NCBI GenBank assembly: GCA_028023455.1
Contig: JAQFVV010012513.1
Location: forward strand, 2,118,001 to 2,182,000
DNA from: Epiperipatus broadwayi
Taxonomy: Eukaryota; Onychophora; Udeonychophora; Euonychophora; Peripatidae
DNA length: 64,000 nucleotides
Direction: 5' to 3'
The position numbers were made by a program, and so were the translations under genes. Of this stretch, positions 46,895 to 58,852 are shown one piece after another (position 1 is the first letter of the stretch; each line of letters begins with the position of its first letter). The notes under the pieces are model-generated. The model saw only the letters and a list, made by a program, of their open reading frames with translations. It did not search any database and had not been told where the DNA came from.

Positions 46895-47690
46895 TATACC
46901 TTTTTCAGTTTCCAATGAGTTGGTTATTGTTTAATACTTTTGTTTTTTCATTTTTCATTCAAAAATTCAATTAAAATTAAGTTGCCCAACGATAATTTTG
47001 GAAAACAATATGGCGACAAAATAATCAGATGACCAGATGCTTCCCGTCAACATTACCAGCACAGAGTTTCAAAATCCAAAGTTCAGTCAAACGTAAGCCA
47101 ATTTTTAATTTTATTATTGCAAAGTCCGATTTTTGTTTGGAAAAATAAAATTCGGTTACAATTTTCCCTGCAAGCAATTCACCTTCAAAATAAACAAGTT
47201 AACTAACTTTGTTTTTTTTTTATACTTAAAAAAGAATTCAAAGTCTTAGTCTAACGCAAGATAATAATATACCTTTAATCAGTTGATTACTTACTTCCAA
47301 CTTTGGGTTACATTTTTTATTCAAACTTCCAATTGAAATCAAGTTATCTAACGATAATTAATAAAAAGCCATCACATGACCAGTGTTTTCCCTCAATAAT
47401 ACCAGCATAGAGTTTCAAAGTCCAAAAGTCAGTCAGGCATACGTTTATTTTCAACGTTTTTGTAGAATATCTGATCTTTGTTTAGTAATAAAAATTCGAT
47501 TTCAAGTTCCCTGCAATTAGTTCATTTGCTTATAACTGAGTTAACCTTAGGCTAGCAAAAAAAAAAAAAAAAACTTTATATACTTTTTTTCATTTTCCAA
47601 TCAGTTGATAACTGATTTTCAATTTTGTGTTAAATTTTTGATTCAAATCTTCAAATATCAAGTTGCTAAATAATTTCAAAAAAAACATAA
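46895..47690 (+). repeat. Degenerate tandem repeat, ~320-360-bp unit
   Basis: The order gatatacctttt, ccaatgagttg, tcaaattcaatt, aacgataatt, cagatgaccag, ttcccgtcaa, agagtttcaaa, gtcagtcaaacg recurs about 361 bases later (aacgataatt at 46988 and 47349), and the start of a third unit follows (~47580-47690). Confidence 0.6.
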
Positions 47691-48305
47691 GTCAATTCTA
47701 ATAGAATGCTGAGCCTAACTACCTACCTAGATTTTGTCTGGACACTAGCCATGAATCTTGCACTTTAAATCATATGAAATTTGGCCATCATCTTTAGCAC
47801 AGCCAGACACAGAGTCTGATCAACCAACCGCAAACTCCAACTCAACAATTTCAACCAATTTAAACATAACTGTACCACCAGCCCCCTCTGTATATTAGGA
47901 CACTCTATGCATGGATCTCATTCTTAAACTTCATCAAAAGCCTTACTCAGTTCCCACCTTTAACACACAGCTAGACCTAGAGTCTTCTGACTAGCTTACC
48001 ATAAACTGCAACTTAACAATGGAACCAATTTTAGCAGCTGTACTACCATCCCTCTGCAACAGACACCTATTCAAATGCATCAGAAAATAGCATGGCAATC
48101 CCACCAGGCCTCTCACCCACATCAAAACCATTCCCAACCCACATTGACAATGAAACCAAAAGAAAGCTTGGTCATCCAAAGAAGATACCCTAAAAAATAA
48201 AAATAATAACATTGATCTCACACCAGGCCAGACTTCACAGATAATTGCCACACTTCCATGGAAATTTCTAGACTTCACTTATGTTACTAAGGCAACTCAA
48301 CCACA
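47691..48305. other. Less AT-rich interval, no gene recognised
   Basis: Fewer homopolymers than neighbours. A 95-codon minus ORF (47991-48278) shows no known motif; its hydrophobic stretch is not enough for a call. Confidence 0.35.
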
Positions 48306-48830
48306 TATAAAACTAAACCTGGATTGCATCTGTAGATACAGCAGTCCAGACCATGTAAAATTTATGTATTATTGTGTAAACCAATAAAACAACATTTACA
48401 TGTAAAACTACAATACAGATTACCAATGTAACCACAGCAATCTAAACCATGTAAGACCCTTGTAACTAATCCATAGCATAAATAAATAAATCAATTTTTA
48501 TATACATAAATCTACATCTATGGATTGCCTATGAAAACACAGCAATTCAAGCCAGACAAACCCTTGTAACTAATCTATAGCATGGAAATGTTTTGGTAAT
48601 CTCCTGTAAATCAATAAATCAACCTTTATATATGTAAACCTATATTTATGGATTCCCCAAACTATGTAAAACCATGTAACTAATCCACAGTATGTAAAAG
48701 TTTCCTGTAGTCCTGTGTGAAACAATAAATCGACTTTTATATATGTAAACCTATAACAAAGGATTGCCCATGTAAACATAGCAATCCAAGCTATGTAAAC
48801 TCTTGTAACCCTTTAAGACAAATAAAGCTT
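48306..48830 (+). repeat. Minisatellite-like tandem repeat, ~115-130-bp unit, about four copies
   Basis: Recurring blocks in order: ggattgc, atgtaaacacagcaatcc, aagccatgtaaa, cttgtaactaatc, catagcat, aatcaataaatcaac, tttatatatgtaaacctata. Copies start near 48318, 48415, 48530 and 48650 and end near 48815. Short minus ORFs here are artefacts. Confidence 0.7.
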
Positions 48831-49898
48831 AGCATTGAAAAAAAAAGTCAGATTTAAAGCTCAACTGTTTATTTAGTGAATGTTGTCAATCACCATTTAC
48901 CCTATTAGTTCACCCTAATAATACAATTAAGTATCAAATATGGGCTATAGAAATACAGAATTTGTGTCCTAGATAATTTGATTGTGTATTTTAGAGAAAA
49001 TTAAGACTTTTCTCTGAGTTGACCTACAATTTATTTTTCGATCATTAATTAATACTGATGACATATCTTGTTTGTTTGCTTGTATATTAATAAATATTGT
49101 TTTTGTATTTTTTTTCTCTTTGTTATATCCCTAATAAGTTATGATCTTGGAGATACATTATTAAGTGCTGTTTGTTTTTCTAACAATGTTTTTCTAACAT
49201 ATTTGCTATCATTTTTCCAATGTCACCGACTTATTTTGGTGAGGATATGATAACTACTAATTATCACAACCATTATCTTGTCTGTGTCTTTCTGGATGTT
49301 TTTATATTCTAACTAAACATGCAACAATTTATCTATAATATCGAACACGTAAATAATTGTGGTATATATAAATAAATACAGTCTTTTGTTTATATATAAA
49401 AAAATGTGTAAAATATAATTTGACGGCGATAATGGTGTGATTTATTTGACAACATAAAATTAGAGTAGATAACCTTAATAATGAAATGTCAAGAATTTTA
49501 CCAAAATAGATTTTTTTTTTTTTGATTTACTAGTTTGAAGTAATTTTTTACGTGATTACTTTCGATAAACAATACACACACATACACACACACACAGAGG
49601 CTGATTAGAATTTTAAAACAATATATTTTTATTTTATATTATAATTAATTTCTGAAAAATATATTTCTTACAGTCTGTATTTATGGATAATACAGAAGAT
49701 ATTGCCTTTATATGCTAAAAGATGAACTTACATCTATGTTCATTGTAATTTCACCACACATCCCACAGAAATAAATGTATAATAATTTTATCCTATGTCA
49801 TGGCTGAGGCATAGTTAATTCTAAGGCTAAATTTATCTTCAATCACTCTTAATTGTTATGTCTTATAGTAATTTATTAACAAAATGAGACTTACAAAG

Positions 49899-50250
49899 GC
49901 AAAACTCTCCATACAGTAGGGCCACTCAGTGCAAGCCAGAGTAAGCAATGGATGCAGGAAGGTTTCTGCAGAAAATTATTATCTAGTGTCTACTCATCCA
50001 ATATCCTAGACTAATTTCTAGCTTGTGGATTTTATCAGTAAGGAGCCTTGTAACTGTCAGCACTGCACATACATGATGAAAGCCACATGCTAGAAACAAG
50101 TCTGGGGACATTGGATGAGTAGACACTAGATAGAGATTTTCTGCACAAACCTTCCTGCATCCATTGATTGCTCTGGCTGACACTGAGTGGTGCTACATAG
50201 GAAGAGTTTTGCTTCTAGTGTAAGCATAAGGAATGGTGATCATGTGTTGT
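49899..50250. mobile_element. Family B fold-back copy with two hammerhead-like segments
   Basis: The left arm starts gcaaaactctccatacagta; the right arm ends the hairpin at ~50215, followed by the family end aatggtgatcatgtg. The arms include the ribozyme segment on each strand. Minus: CUGAUAA for CUGAUGA, GAAAUUAGUC. Plus (50070-50115): AUGAUGA, GAAACAAGUC, UGGGGA, then UUGGAU. Confidence 0.7.
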
Positions 50251-52510
50251 TTGATGGTTTAAAGTGAGAATCACATTACTATCTTAAATATATCATAATT
50301 ATACTACAATACAGTGGGCAACCTTTTTCAATCTGAGCTAATTCTAACTTCTTTAGTATATTCAAGGGTATAAATTTTATGTGTTCAAAATAAAAGACTG
50401 TAAAAATGATATATAACACCTTTTTATATTTATTATTTCAATATTAATCAATCACAACAATCATCATCATCATTATTATTATGCCATTATATTATTTATT
50501 ATTACACTTATATAGAATCAACAATGCCACACTTATTAAAAGAGTATTTATGGCAAACATGAGCATGAGTTTTATGGAAGATATATCTATTTATGATAAT
50601 GATGTTATAATAATTTTCTGCAAGATATCCTAAGAAGTTGTAATGTCAATTATTTCCATCTGAAGACTATGACAGAGAATAGAATGCATTGAATAGCTGG
50701 AATTAGATGTAGTGTTGAAGTATGTTACGTTTTCTGCTAAAGAAATTAAACTCGAATGTCGTAAAATAGTAAGTAAACAGAAAAATAAACCACCATATTC
50801 TATGCGTGGACAAATTTGTGATTTATAGATTGGTTTGAATAGTCCTCCTAAAATTTATTTCTAGAATAGTTATAGATGAGCGCATGTGTGTTGTTCTCTC
50901 TTTTCGTCCCCCTCTTCTCCCCTTTATTTTGCGGGAATCAGAACGGCCCTACTACTTTAAAAGTTATTTATTATTATTACAAAAAAATGGTATAACTGCG
51001 AACAAGAAATTAAGAAAATTACAATGTTAATATAAAAACTTCTCAAAATCCAGTGAGATATTTGGCATTGCTTATTTTTTAAAAATGTTGTTCGATATTA
51101 GTTTTTTTTTTTGATTACTTGAATTGCTGTCTTTATATGCTCTTTTCTCATATCACTATTCGTCGCTAATCTAATTAAAAATAATAAATGTGTATTAATA
51201 ATACATTAAAAAGCTATACTAAGAAAAAGATATATTCCTGGTTGTGATAGATTTAGTGGGTTTTACATTTCTATTTTGCCATTAATTAATACGATAAAAA
51301 TTAATGGACCGATTTTTAATTAACCTAGACAATAAAAATCTTGCTGCGTTCAGAATCTAAATTTTTACAAGTTATATTCACTCTGCAATCTTTTCCAGCA
51401 TTGTGCTATAGCAGACAGATATGCGACTATTACACCAGAAGTATTTTTAAAACACATCAAAGCAAAAAAAAAAATTGTGTAGGAAAATTTAAAAACCAAC
51501 AACCCGAAAACAAAAAGTAAACAGTTGAGCAAATTTTATGAGTGTCATCTTATTGAAAAAGTAATACAATCTATTATCATACTTATGGTTTAAGTTCGAA
51601 TTATGGTTAAATAAAATTAGTATTTTTTTTTCTAGACTTAAATTAAGCTTGATTTTTTTCCAATAGCTGGACCATAGAGGCCACACGGGAAGATTTTTTA
51701 TGAATCAGTAAATATGGTCTCCAGTTGCTCTTAGCTAGAAAAAACGATGTTGAAAAACTGCTCTCCTCAGCCAGCAATATTTATTTAAGAGGGAATGTAA
51801 TAAGTATCTTAGCTTTACAGAGAGCTAGTTTAAGGCTGTTTTAATTGCGTATCTATAATGTACAGACAAACATATATATGTACAAGTTCTTTTTACATTG
51901 AATATTATTATTTATTTATTTTTATAATTACATTCATTTTTAAAAAATTCTATTTTGTATTTATGATTAGTACAACAAACTAGTATACAATCTAGTCAAC
52001 TGTTACTTATATGTAATATCCGTGCTAATATTAACTCGTAATATATACAGTAAATGTAATAGTCTCTTTGGCCATATGTTATTAATACCCATATTCTTTG
52101 GATGATTTTGTGAAGTGGTTGAGGGGAAGATTGCAACTCAAATACCACAATTTGTGGCTCTTTTCTGCCATTATTTTTTCTGAAACTTTTAGGAACTCCC
52201 TGGGTAATAAATCTTTAATTATTTTTTAAAATAATTCTCACATTGTGTGTATTATAATTTTTGTATACTTTTTAAATTAGAGTTAATGTGGGCATTTTAT
52301 GTAAATTGTCATTATGTGGAGTCATGAGTGTACCTACAAAGTATATAAGATGAATTGGTTGCTTGTTCTATCCTGGGATTAAATTTAAAACAATTTTAAT
52401 GTCTACTTAATCATCTTAGTAATCTTGTGGGAGAAAATTAATCTCCACACATAAACTAATAGATTAAATTTCATGCAAATCTTTGACAATGGTTTATATA
52501 TATATATATA
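50251..52510. other. AT-rich interval, nothing recognised
   Basis: A triplet-rich patch (tcatcatcattattatt) near 50460. No ORF beyond chance, no element ends. Confidence 0.45.
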
Positions 52511-53048
52511 ATATTTGGTTGTCGTCGATGAACCAACATATCCTACTGGATGGCGCTCTTTCCGCGGCCGACACGTTCGAACCCGCGTTTTCTACAATAC
52601 AACCTTTTTATGTTGTACTACAGATTGCAGGACGCTATGTCGCATCGCAGTACAGCATGTATGTTTACGCAGCAAATACATTTTCCCAATTCGAACAGTT
52701 TATAAAAAGGTTATGGGGAGAGGGTGTGTTTTTTTTAATTGGATGGAAATGTTATTTTCGTTGGATTTTTTTTTATTTTAAAGTATTGAAATGTTCAGAT
52801 TTTGTAAAGTAATAATTAACAGACTTTTTACACCGTAGTGTATTGAAGTTTTAAGTAGTAAATGTTGATGAGATATATGTATAAAGTGAATTGGAATTAG
52901 GTAATGCGTCAAGTAACGTACTGTTCGTAACATTTCCACAAGTGTGTATATTTTTGAAATAAAAAAGAGCATTAACACAAAAATATCCAGTAAGAAAAGT
53001 ACAATTGTACACTGGTTTTTTAAATGTCATAAAAAGCATATATTATAA

Positions 53049-53079
<31 letters not shown>

Positions 53080-53214
53080 TTGTCATTATTTAAAAAAGTT
53101 TTAGTTTCTTTCTTTTCTCCGACTACTGTTTACTTTGTTGAATATAGTTTACGTTTATTGTTATCATTTATTTTATAAATCAATTATTTTATATAGCGCG
53201 AAGTTTTATAAACT

Positions 53215-53456
53215 GTAATAGCTAAACAGCATTAAGCTGTTGCACATGCGCTTTGCAGATTTTAACTATAAATGACTGAATACAAACACTTCAAACACAT
53301 GATAAAGTCTTTGGGAAAGTCTTTGGGAAAAGATAGAATGGCCATTCTATCTTTTCCCAAAGACTTTATCATGTGTTTGAAGTGTTTGTATTCAGTCATT
53401 TATAGTTAAAATCTGCAAAGCGCATGTGCAACAGCTTAATGCTGTTTAGCTATTAC
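53215..53456. repeat. Near-perfect palindrome, arms 115-127 bp, no loop
   Basis: Left arm 53215-53341 begins gtaatagctaaacagcatt; right arm 53342-53456 is its complement, ending aatgctgtttagctattac. The only visible differences are a 12-base tandem duplication (gtctttgggaaa) in the left arm and one or two substitutions. The centre is aatgg|ccatt. Confidence 0.95.
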
Positions 53457-53525
53457 ATTTATTTTATAGTAATTTGTAAAAAAAAAATATTTACAAAAAT
53501 ATGATTTTGATATTTTTTATTTTAA

Positions 53526-53617
53526 CTGTAAACCTAACCCTAAAACTAACCCTAAAACTAACCACAAAACTAACCCTAAAGCTAACCCTAAAACTAACCC
53601 TAAAACTAACCGTAACA
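53526..53617. repeat. Telomere-like 12-mer minisatellite
   Basis: About seven copies of AACCCTAAAACT with few changes. Half of each unit is AACCCT, the complement of the metazoan telomere unit AGGGTT, but the alternation with AAAACT means it is not telomeric DNA as such. Confidence 0.85.
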
Positions 53618-54029
53618 ACTTTTACTTTTAGTTGTGATTCTATTTGAAATAAAAAATAGCGGTAAACAACAAAAAAAAAAAAGCCGTAACCCCAGTAAAA
53701 AAATCTCTGATAGAAAATTGATTTTTCTAATAAAAAGAAAATTAACAAAGATGAATCAAATTGTAATTTGTTTATTTTATTTTACATTTATTATTATCAT
53801 TTAATTTGTATACGTTAATAAAAAATAATATTTAAAATTAAATAATATTTAAAAAAGACAATTTTCTTTTGTTTTTATTTTCGCATTACAAAAAACACAT
53901 CAAAATGATTATAATTAACGGCCCATGAATGATAATATTTTATAGTTTTAGCATGATAACTGTGCCATCCAGTGGGATATGGTTGCTCATCGACAACCAA
54001 ATATTTAAATACATATATATAGATTTTAT

Positions 54030-54355
54030 ACTAAACTTAATGTAATTATAAGGGACTTGAATTCAAACTTTTAAGTCTTCTATGCTATCCAATCCATCTT
54101 ATTCAACCGATACATATGACCACATACATGTGACAAAAATAAATGATCTCCAATATACATATATAATGCTGAACCAGCACTCATAAGTTGGTCCAAAATA
54201 CCCTCTCTCACACAAACTAAACGGGTGATAGTTCAGCGTAAAATACATATATAGGAGCTCAATTATTCTTGTGTATCAGTTGTATAATATAGATTGAATA
54301 GCTGTAAAGAGCTTGGAAGTCTGAGTTCAAATCCCTTATAATATATAAATGTAAT
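54030..54355. repeat. Family E fold-back copy
   Basis: Left arm (aagggacttgaattcaaact, cttctatgctatccaatcc, catatgaccacatacatgtg, gatctccaatata) is mirrored by the right part (tgtatcagttgtataatata, gattgaatagctgtaaagag, cttggaagtctgagttcaaa). The outer gagttcaaatccc resembles box B of a tRNA gene. Confidence 0.55.
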
Positions 54356-55758
54356 TATCTAAAGATAAAACCTCATTTATAAATAAAAATTGTGTCTTTT
54401 ATAAATAGATATGTAGGTGTGGCACAGTGGATATTTAGGTTAATCAAGATGTACTTTGGAAAAATGAACTGAAAACACTTGCTTTTATTAAAACATGTTC
54501 AGAAATCGAAACAAAATTGTAAAGGAGATAATAATATTTCAGCATCTGTATTTTATGACCATAATAAGTCATGCAATTATGGTTTTGACTTCAATTTTAA
54601 TCATGTAAAAATATTTCAAATTGAATAAAATAACAATAAATGGATAATAAAGGAAGCTATGCTAATATACAAATACAAACATGACTTAATTAACAGGGAG
54701 ACAGGAAACATTAAGATCACGGAATTGTGAAAACGTTAGCCTTTCAAAGTGTTAGTTGACAAAGATTACTAGGATAGTCGAAAGTGCTCTTAAGTGGATG
54801 AAATTTTTAATTACTTAATTATTATACTTATAAATATTCAATTATATAATTACGTATATTGCTTTGAAAAAATACAGACATCGAATAATAATATTATATA
54901 TATATATACTAAATGAATACAAAATGATATAAAAAGTTTTAAAGGTATTTCTTTGAAACTGTATACTGAATTTCTTAACAATCTGTCATGATTTGATATT
55001 GGGATATATTGTAACCTTCATGGCTGAGTTTGCAGGCATGGCTTTTATATACATTTTTTTTTAAAATTGTATATAATAGAATATTTAAAGTAATGTGTAT
55101 AAAATATATTTTAAAGTGTTTTGAAAATGATAATAATAATTGTAAGAAGTAAAATGTATTATAATTTTTATTTTAAATAAAAATTCATTTTAAAGTAAAA
55201 GAACATTGCTACAGACACTATTCACAGAAGCATGTCACTTACTGGTTAGAAATCAGTAAAAATGATAATAATTATTTAAGGACATATCATGCATTTTTAG
55301 GGTATGATGGCAGAATCCTTTCCCTGACCTTTCCAATGATGTAGCTGACCATGGAACTGTAAACAAAGAAATGGTTTCAAATCAAATTTGATAATGCCCA
55401 TCTATTAATTACTGTCGAATGCTGAAGCTAAATAAATGACACTTACTTGCAATAAGAAAAAAAAAACTTGCCATTTAAATTGATTATCACAAAAAAATAT
55501 AGTTGGAAAACCCTCATATGACAACTTCCATGGAATAAATCAAAAGAAGTTAAAAGGTTAATATTACTAGCAGACATTTAAAATTAATGATTTTAATGGC
55601 TATATATTCACATTTTCAGAGACAGAGATATATGTGAGCTCACAAAAATATCAAGGTGATTAACTGAACTTACTGTTAGCTTTTCTGGATGAATTACTAT
55701 GAAGCCACAAAGATTTTTCCTCTAACACATGCTCTTCATATAATTTTAAATGTAAAAA
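54356..55758. other. AT-rich interval, nothing recognised
   Basis: Short (TA)n at 54895-54907. No gene or element ends seen. Confidence 0.45.
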
Positions 55759-55764
55759 AAGTAG

Positions 55765-56029
<265 letters not shown>

Positions 56030-56284
56030 TAAATGGATATTGTTAATAATATTGTTGTTTGTTTATTTCTCATCGAAGTCCAAGTTGATTATTTATTTTG
56101 TCATTTAATATAGTATTAAGTTGAAGGAGAGTAGCAATCAGGAAATATAATTAAATCTGCATAGGGACTTGATTTTTTACATTTTTCCAATTTGATCATT
56201 ACCTGTGACTTATAGAATTGTCAACTAAAAATTAAGTCAGATGTCACATGATCTAATTTAACAAGCTTGTATTACAAATGTTAT

Positions 56285-56446
56285 ATATAGAGCTTGCAAA
56301 TAAGCTCTTAACAAGCTTTGCAGAATATCCCCAACCCAGACCATGCTTGAATATCCTAGCACCTCATTAAAAAAACTAGTAGCAGAAATCAGTCTGGGGT
56401 TAGGGGTATTCTGCAAAACTTGTTAAGAGCTTATTTGTGAGCTCAT
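56285..56446. mobile_element. Family D fold-back with hammerhead-like segment
   Basis: Left arm (caaataagctcttaacaagc, tttgcagaatatcccc, aacccagacc) is mirrored by the right arm (gtctggggttagggg, tattctgcaaaacttgttaa, gagcttatttg). The arms end at the cleavage-triplet position GTC of the ribozyme-like segment, which lies in the centre. Confidence 0.7.
56353..56408 (+). ncRNA. Hammerhead-like fold, decayed core (family D)
   Basis: Stem I inner helix ACCUCA (56361-56366) pairs fully with UGGGGU (56395-56400). Outer CCUA (56355-56358) pairs with UAGG (56401-56404). GAAA is at 56385-56388 and GUC at 56392-56394. The CUGAUGA box is replaced by UUAAAAA, so it cannot be active. Relative to family B, two base pairs of stem I are changed on both sides. 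Confidence 0.5.
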
Positions 56447-56998
56447 TATGTAATATACATATATATGTCTATTATGGATAATCAGTCAAACAAAAAAAAC
56501 ATGGATCTCCTGCTTTTTTCTGCACTATTAAGTAGTGATGGCAGATGGTATAGAAGATATATGGATTTGATCATGGTTTTGTCTATTTTAGTTTCTCTCT
56601 TATTTGCCCTCCCCCCCTCCTTTTTATTTTCAATCAGTACAAGATGAAAATCACTCCAAATTTAGTCCAGTTTCTCCAATCTCTAATCTCTCTTTTCCAC
56701 ATTATATCAGCAAATGATCTTTTTTCATTCATTCATCCATCTCACGTGTAATCTTAACCCAAGTTATTTTTAAATTCTTGGAATCCAGTTAAAACTTCAA
56801 CTTTCCACCTTTATATTTATAAATGAAGTTTGATGTCTGTATTCTTTCCAAAATATATGTAATATTCAAATCAATATATATATATATATTAAAATACAGT
56901 AAAATTTCACATAAATTATAATTATTTTATTAGAGGTACTTTCCACTATACATTTTGTAGTCTCTATCTACTGTATAACATTGAATAGTGAAAACTAG
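56447..56998. other. AT-rich interval before LINE
   Basis: No feature beyond a short (TA)n at 56875. Confidence 0.4.
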
Positions 56999-58045
56999 AC
57001 ATTCTTTTACAATACCCATAGTTCAATTCTGTTTAGTTCTTCCACAATTCTGTTGAAAGCTCCTGTTATCAGCCTGTGCCTCCTACAGAAACCTAAACAG
57101 ATGAACAGCATAGGACTACACTCAGTCAAAATCTTATTAATACAGTGTTTTCATAATGTACTTACCAGATTATTTATGAAAAACCCAGATATGGAAGGGC
57201 CAATATTCCCAGAAGAAATAACTCCTACCAATAGGCCACCTCCCAGAAGTGGAAGGCTTTGGATTCAAAAGCAAATATCTATAGTATTTAACCATCTAAA
57301 AATGAAGAAGCCAGGAACAATGTTTAATAACAAACTAAACTACTGGAACACACATGGTCTTATGAATCCAGAAGAAACTAAATTTGACAATATTCTTTCG
57401 ATTGGAATATCGAAGTCCTCCAGGTTGACCAAACGTCTAAAATTGAAACCAAGGTTTATTGATTTTTTAATCAAGGTTAACCTTGGGGCCTTGTCTACCA
57501 CTGACTTCCTACATAGTAAAAGGAATTACAATCTGGACCCTATATGTGCACTATGTAGGCATAGTGATGAGACAATGGCACATATATTGGAGGAGTGTCA
57601 AATGTGGAATAGCATAACAAATACTTGTAAATATCTCATTAAAAACAAAGAATCAGCTTGTGTAAATTTGACTAAGGCCTTCAAGAATGGACATTTTGGT
57701 GTCATAAGATTGGCAACATTTATAAACTTTTCCATTTGGTCGTTGAGAAATAAGACTATCTTCGAAAGTGGAGAAGAATATGACATGATGAAAATGTCTT
57801 TACACTTACTAAAAAAAATTAAAAAAATTAGACCAAAAATTTTCTCAGAATTGGATGTTCAACCAGACCTGGTCCCTAATAAACCTAAAACAAAGTGTAC
57901 TACCGATGATAAAAAGAATATAAATGTTATAAATCCACAGATATTGAAAAAATTTAAAGAACCATTTACCAAAAACATTCTAGATAAACTTTATATGGAA
58001 GAGATCCAAGAACCAGAAAATGCCATTATAAAGTTACTCACCTAA
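56999..58045 (+). CDS. 3' portion of a non-LTR retrotransposon ORF2 (RT C-terminal region with zinc knuckle)
   Basis: An uninterrupted frame runs from a stop at 56996 to the stop at 58043; a TTG at 57053 would begin a 330-residue stretch, but the frame is open earlier and no true start is expected because the upstream RT and endonuclease are missing. Numbered from 57053, residues 120-160 fit the region after the RT thumb, then C165-x2-C168-x8-H177-x4-C182 with the DETMAHILEEC pattern, the zinc knuckle of the zf-RVT family, followed by FINFSIWSLRNKTIF (residues 223-237), the usual aromatic-Trp-Arg-Asn end of that domain. The last ~90 residues are lysine-rich. It is 5'-truncated, as LINE copies usually are, yet has no stop over 349 codons, so it is young. 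The LINE clade cannot be told without the RT core. Confidence 0.75.
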   Translation, partial: TFFYNTHSSILFSSSTILLKAPVISLCLLQKPKQMNSIGLHSVKILLIQCFHNVLTRLFMKNPDMEGPIFPEEITPTNRPPPRSGRLWIQKQISIVFNHLKMKKPGTMFNNKLNYWNTHGLMNPEETKFDNILSIGISKSSRLTKRLKLKPRFIDFLIKVNLGALSTTDFLHSKRNYNLDPICALCRHSDETMAHILEECQMWNSITNTCKYLIKNKESACVNLTKAFKNGHFGVIRLATFINFSIWSLRNKTIFESGEEYDMMKMSLHLLKKIKKIRPKIFSELDVQPDLVPNKPKTKCTTDDKKNINVINPQILKKFKEPFTKNILDKLYMEEIQEPENAIIKLLT

Positions 58046-58660
58046 TTGATGAATAATAGGAAAAGGCTTTCATATGATTAATGGATCAGTTTTAATCAAT
58101 GACCCAGTAAATATATTAAGACTGCTTCAACAATGTATAATGGTAACCGATTTGTTTACTGTAAAGAATCTATGGTATATTTCATGTAATTTTCAGTCTT
58201 ACATACTCTATGAAAACCTGCTTTTAAGTAATTTTTATCAATGCAATCTCTATATTGGATTGGCTAGCCTCATGATCTATAAGTAAAGTGTATGGTTTTC
58301 ATATATGATTCATAATGATTAATCTCTCGATATTTAAAATGTTAAATTAATACACACAGAAACATTGGAAATGCTCTTCACTTGATAAGATAAAACTCTA
58401 TAGACTAAATGGCCAAATATGGTTTTAATCATTGTCAACATGTTTATAAATTAAACAAACCTATATGTGTTTGAATTGACTAACGCCATCATATATGTGA
58501 TATACATGATCAGATTAATGTAAATGGGCCACTACTATGATAAATGGGAAGTTATATGTCTTCAATTTCTGGTGATAACTAATGTCTTAATGTAAGTGAT
58601 ATGAAATAATTTTTTTTTTAATATATATATGCAAGCGTAACCTCTGTTTTTGTTGACTGG
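58046..58660 (+). mobile_element. Probable LINE 3' untranslated region
   Basis: Directly follows the LINE ORF. A 70-codon ORF at 58074-58286 has no recognised motif. An obvious poly-A or terminal repeat is not seen; the boundary is a guess. Confidence 0.35.
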
Positions 58661-58794
58661 TCTCCTTTCATATTGATATGTAAATGTCCTTCCTTTTGTA
58701 AATGATTCTTATGGTTTGTGAATAAAATTTCCTTTTGAAAGATAACTTTAATTTATACGAGTTTTTGCTGTATTTTAATATATACATTGATTTG

Positions 58795-58800
<6 letters not shown>

Positions 58801-58849
<49 letters not shown>
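58801..58849. repeat. (TA)n microsatellite
   Basis: Uninterrupted TA run of about 48 bases. Confidence 0.9.

Positions 58850-58852
<3 letters not shown>

Larger units (their letters stand above)
52511..54003. mobile_element. 1.5-kb TIR element carrying a large palindrome
   Basis: Ends are inverted repeats of ~40 bases: left ATATTTGGTTGTCG, TCGATGAACC, CATATCCTACTGGATGGC; right (reverse complement) ATATTTGGTTGTCG, ATGAGCAACC, ATATCCCACTGGATGGC. The flanks are TA-rich, so the target duplication cannot be read. Inside: a GC-rich start (52554-52660, CG-rich), ORFs without transposase motifs, a (TA)n at 53056, a giant palindrome (53215-53456) and a telomere-like minisatellite (53526-53617). Superfamily unknown; non-autonomous. 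Confidence 0.75.

Noticed and set aside
47991-48278. 95-codon minus-strand ORF as a membrane protein
   Set aside because: Hydrophobic but without motif or homologous neighbour; length is within chance for less AT-rich DNA.
48306-48830. CRISPR-like array
   Set aside because: Unit of ~120 bp with diverged copies and no repeat-spacer pattern; the sequence is eukaryotic.
52483-52978. Overlapping ORFs of 66-109 codons as a transposase
   Set aside because: They are in the CG-rich left end of the 1.5-kb TIR element; no DDE-type spacing or DNA-binding motif could be found.
53215-53456. microRNA precursor
   Set aside because: Arms of over 110 bp with almost no mismatches and no loop do not look like a pre-miRNA; a transposon palindrome is the simpler reading.
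53526-53617. Interstitial telomere sequence
   Set aside because: The unit is a 12-mer in which only half is AACCCT; it is a minisatellite inside a TIR element.
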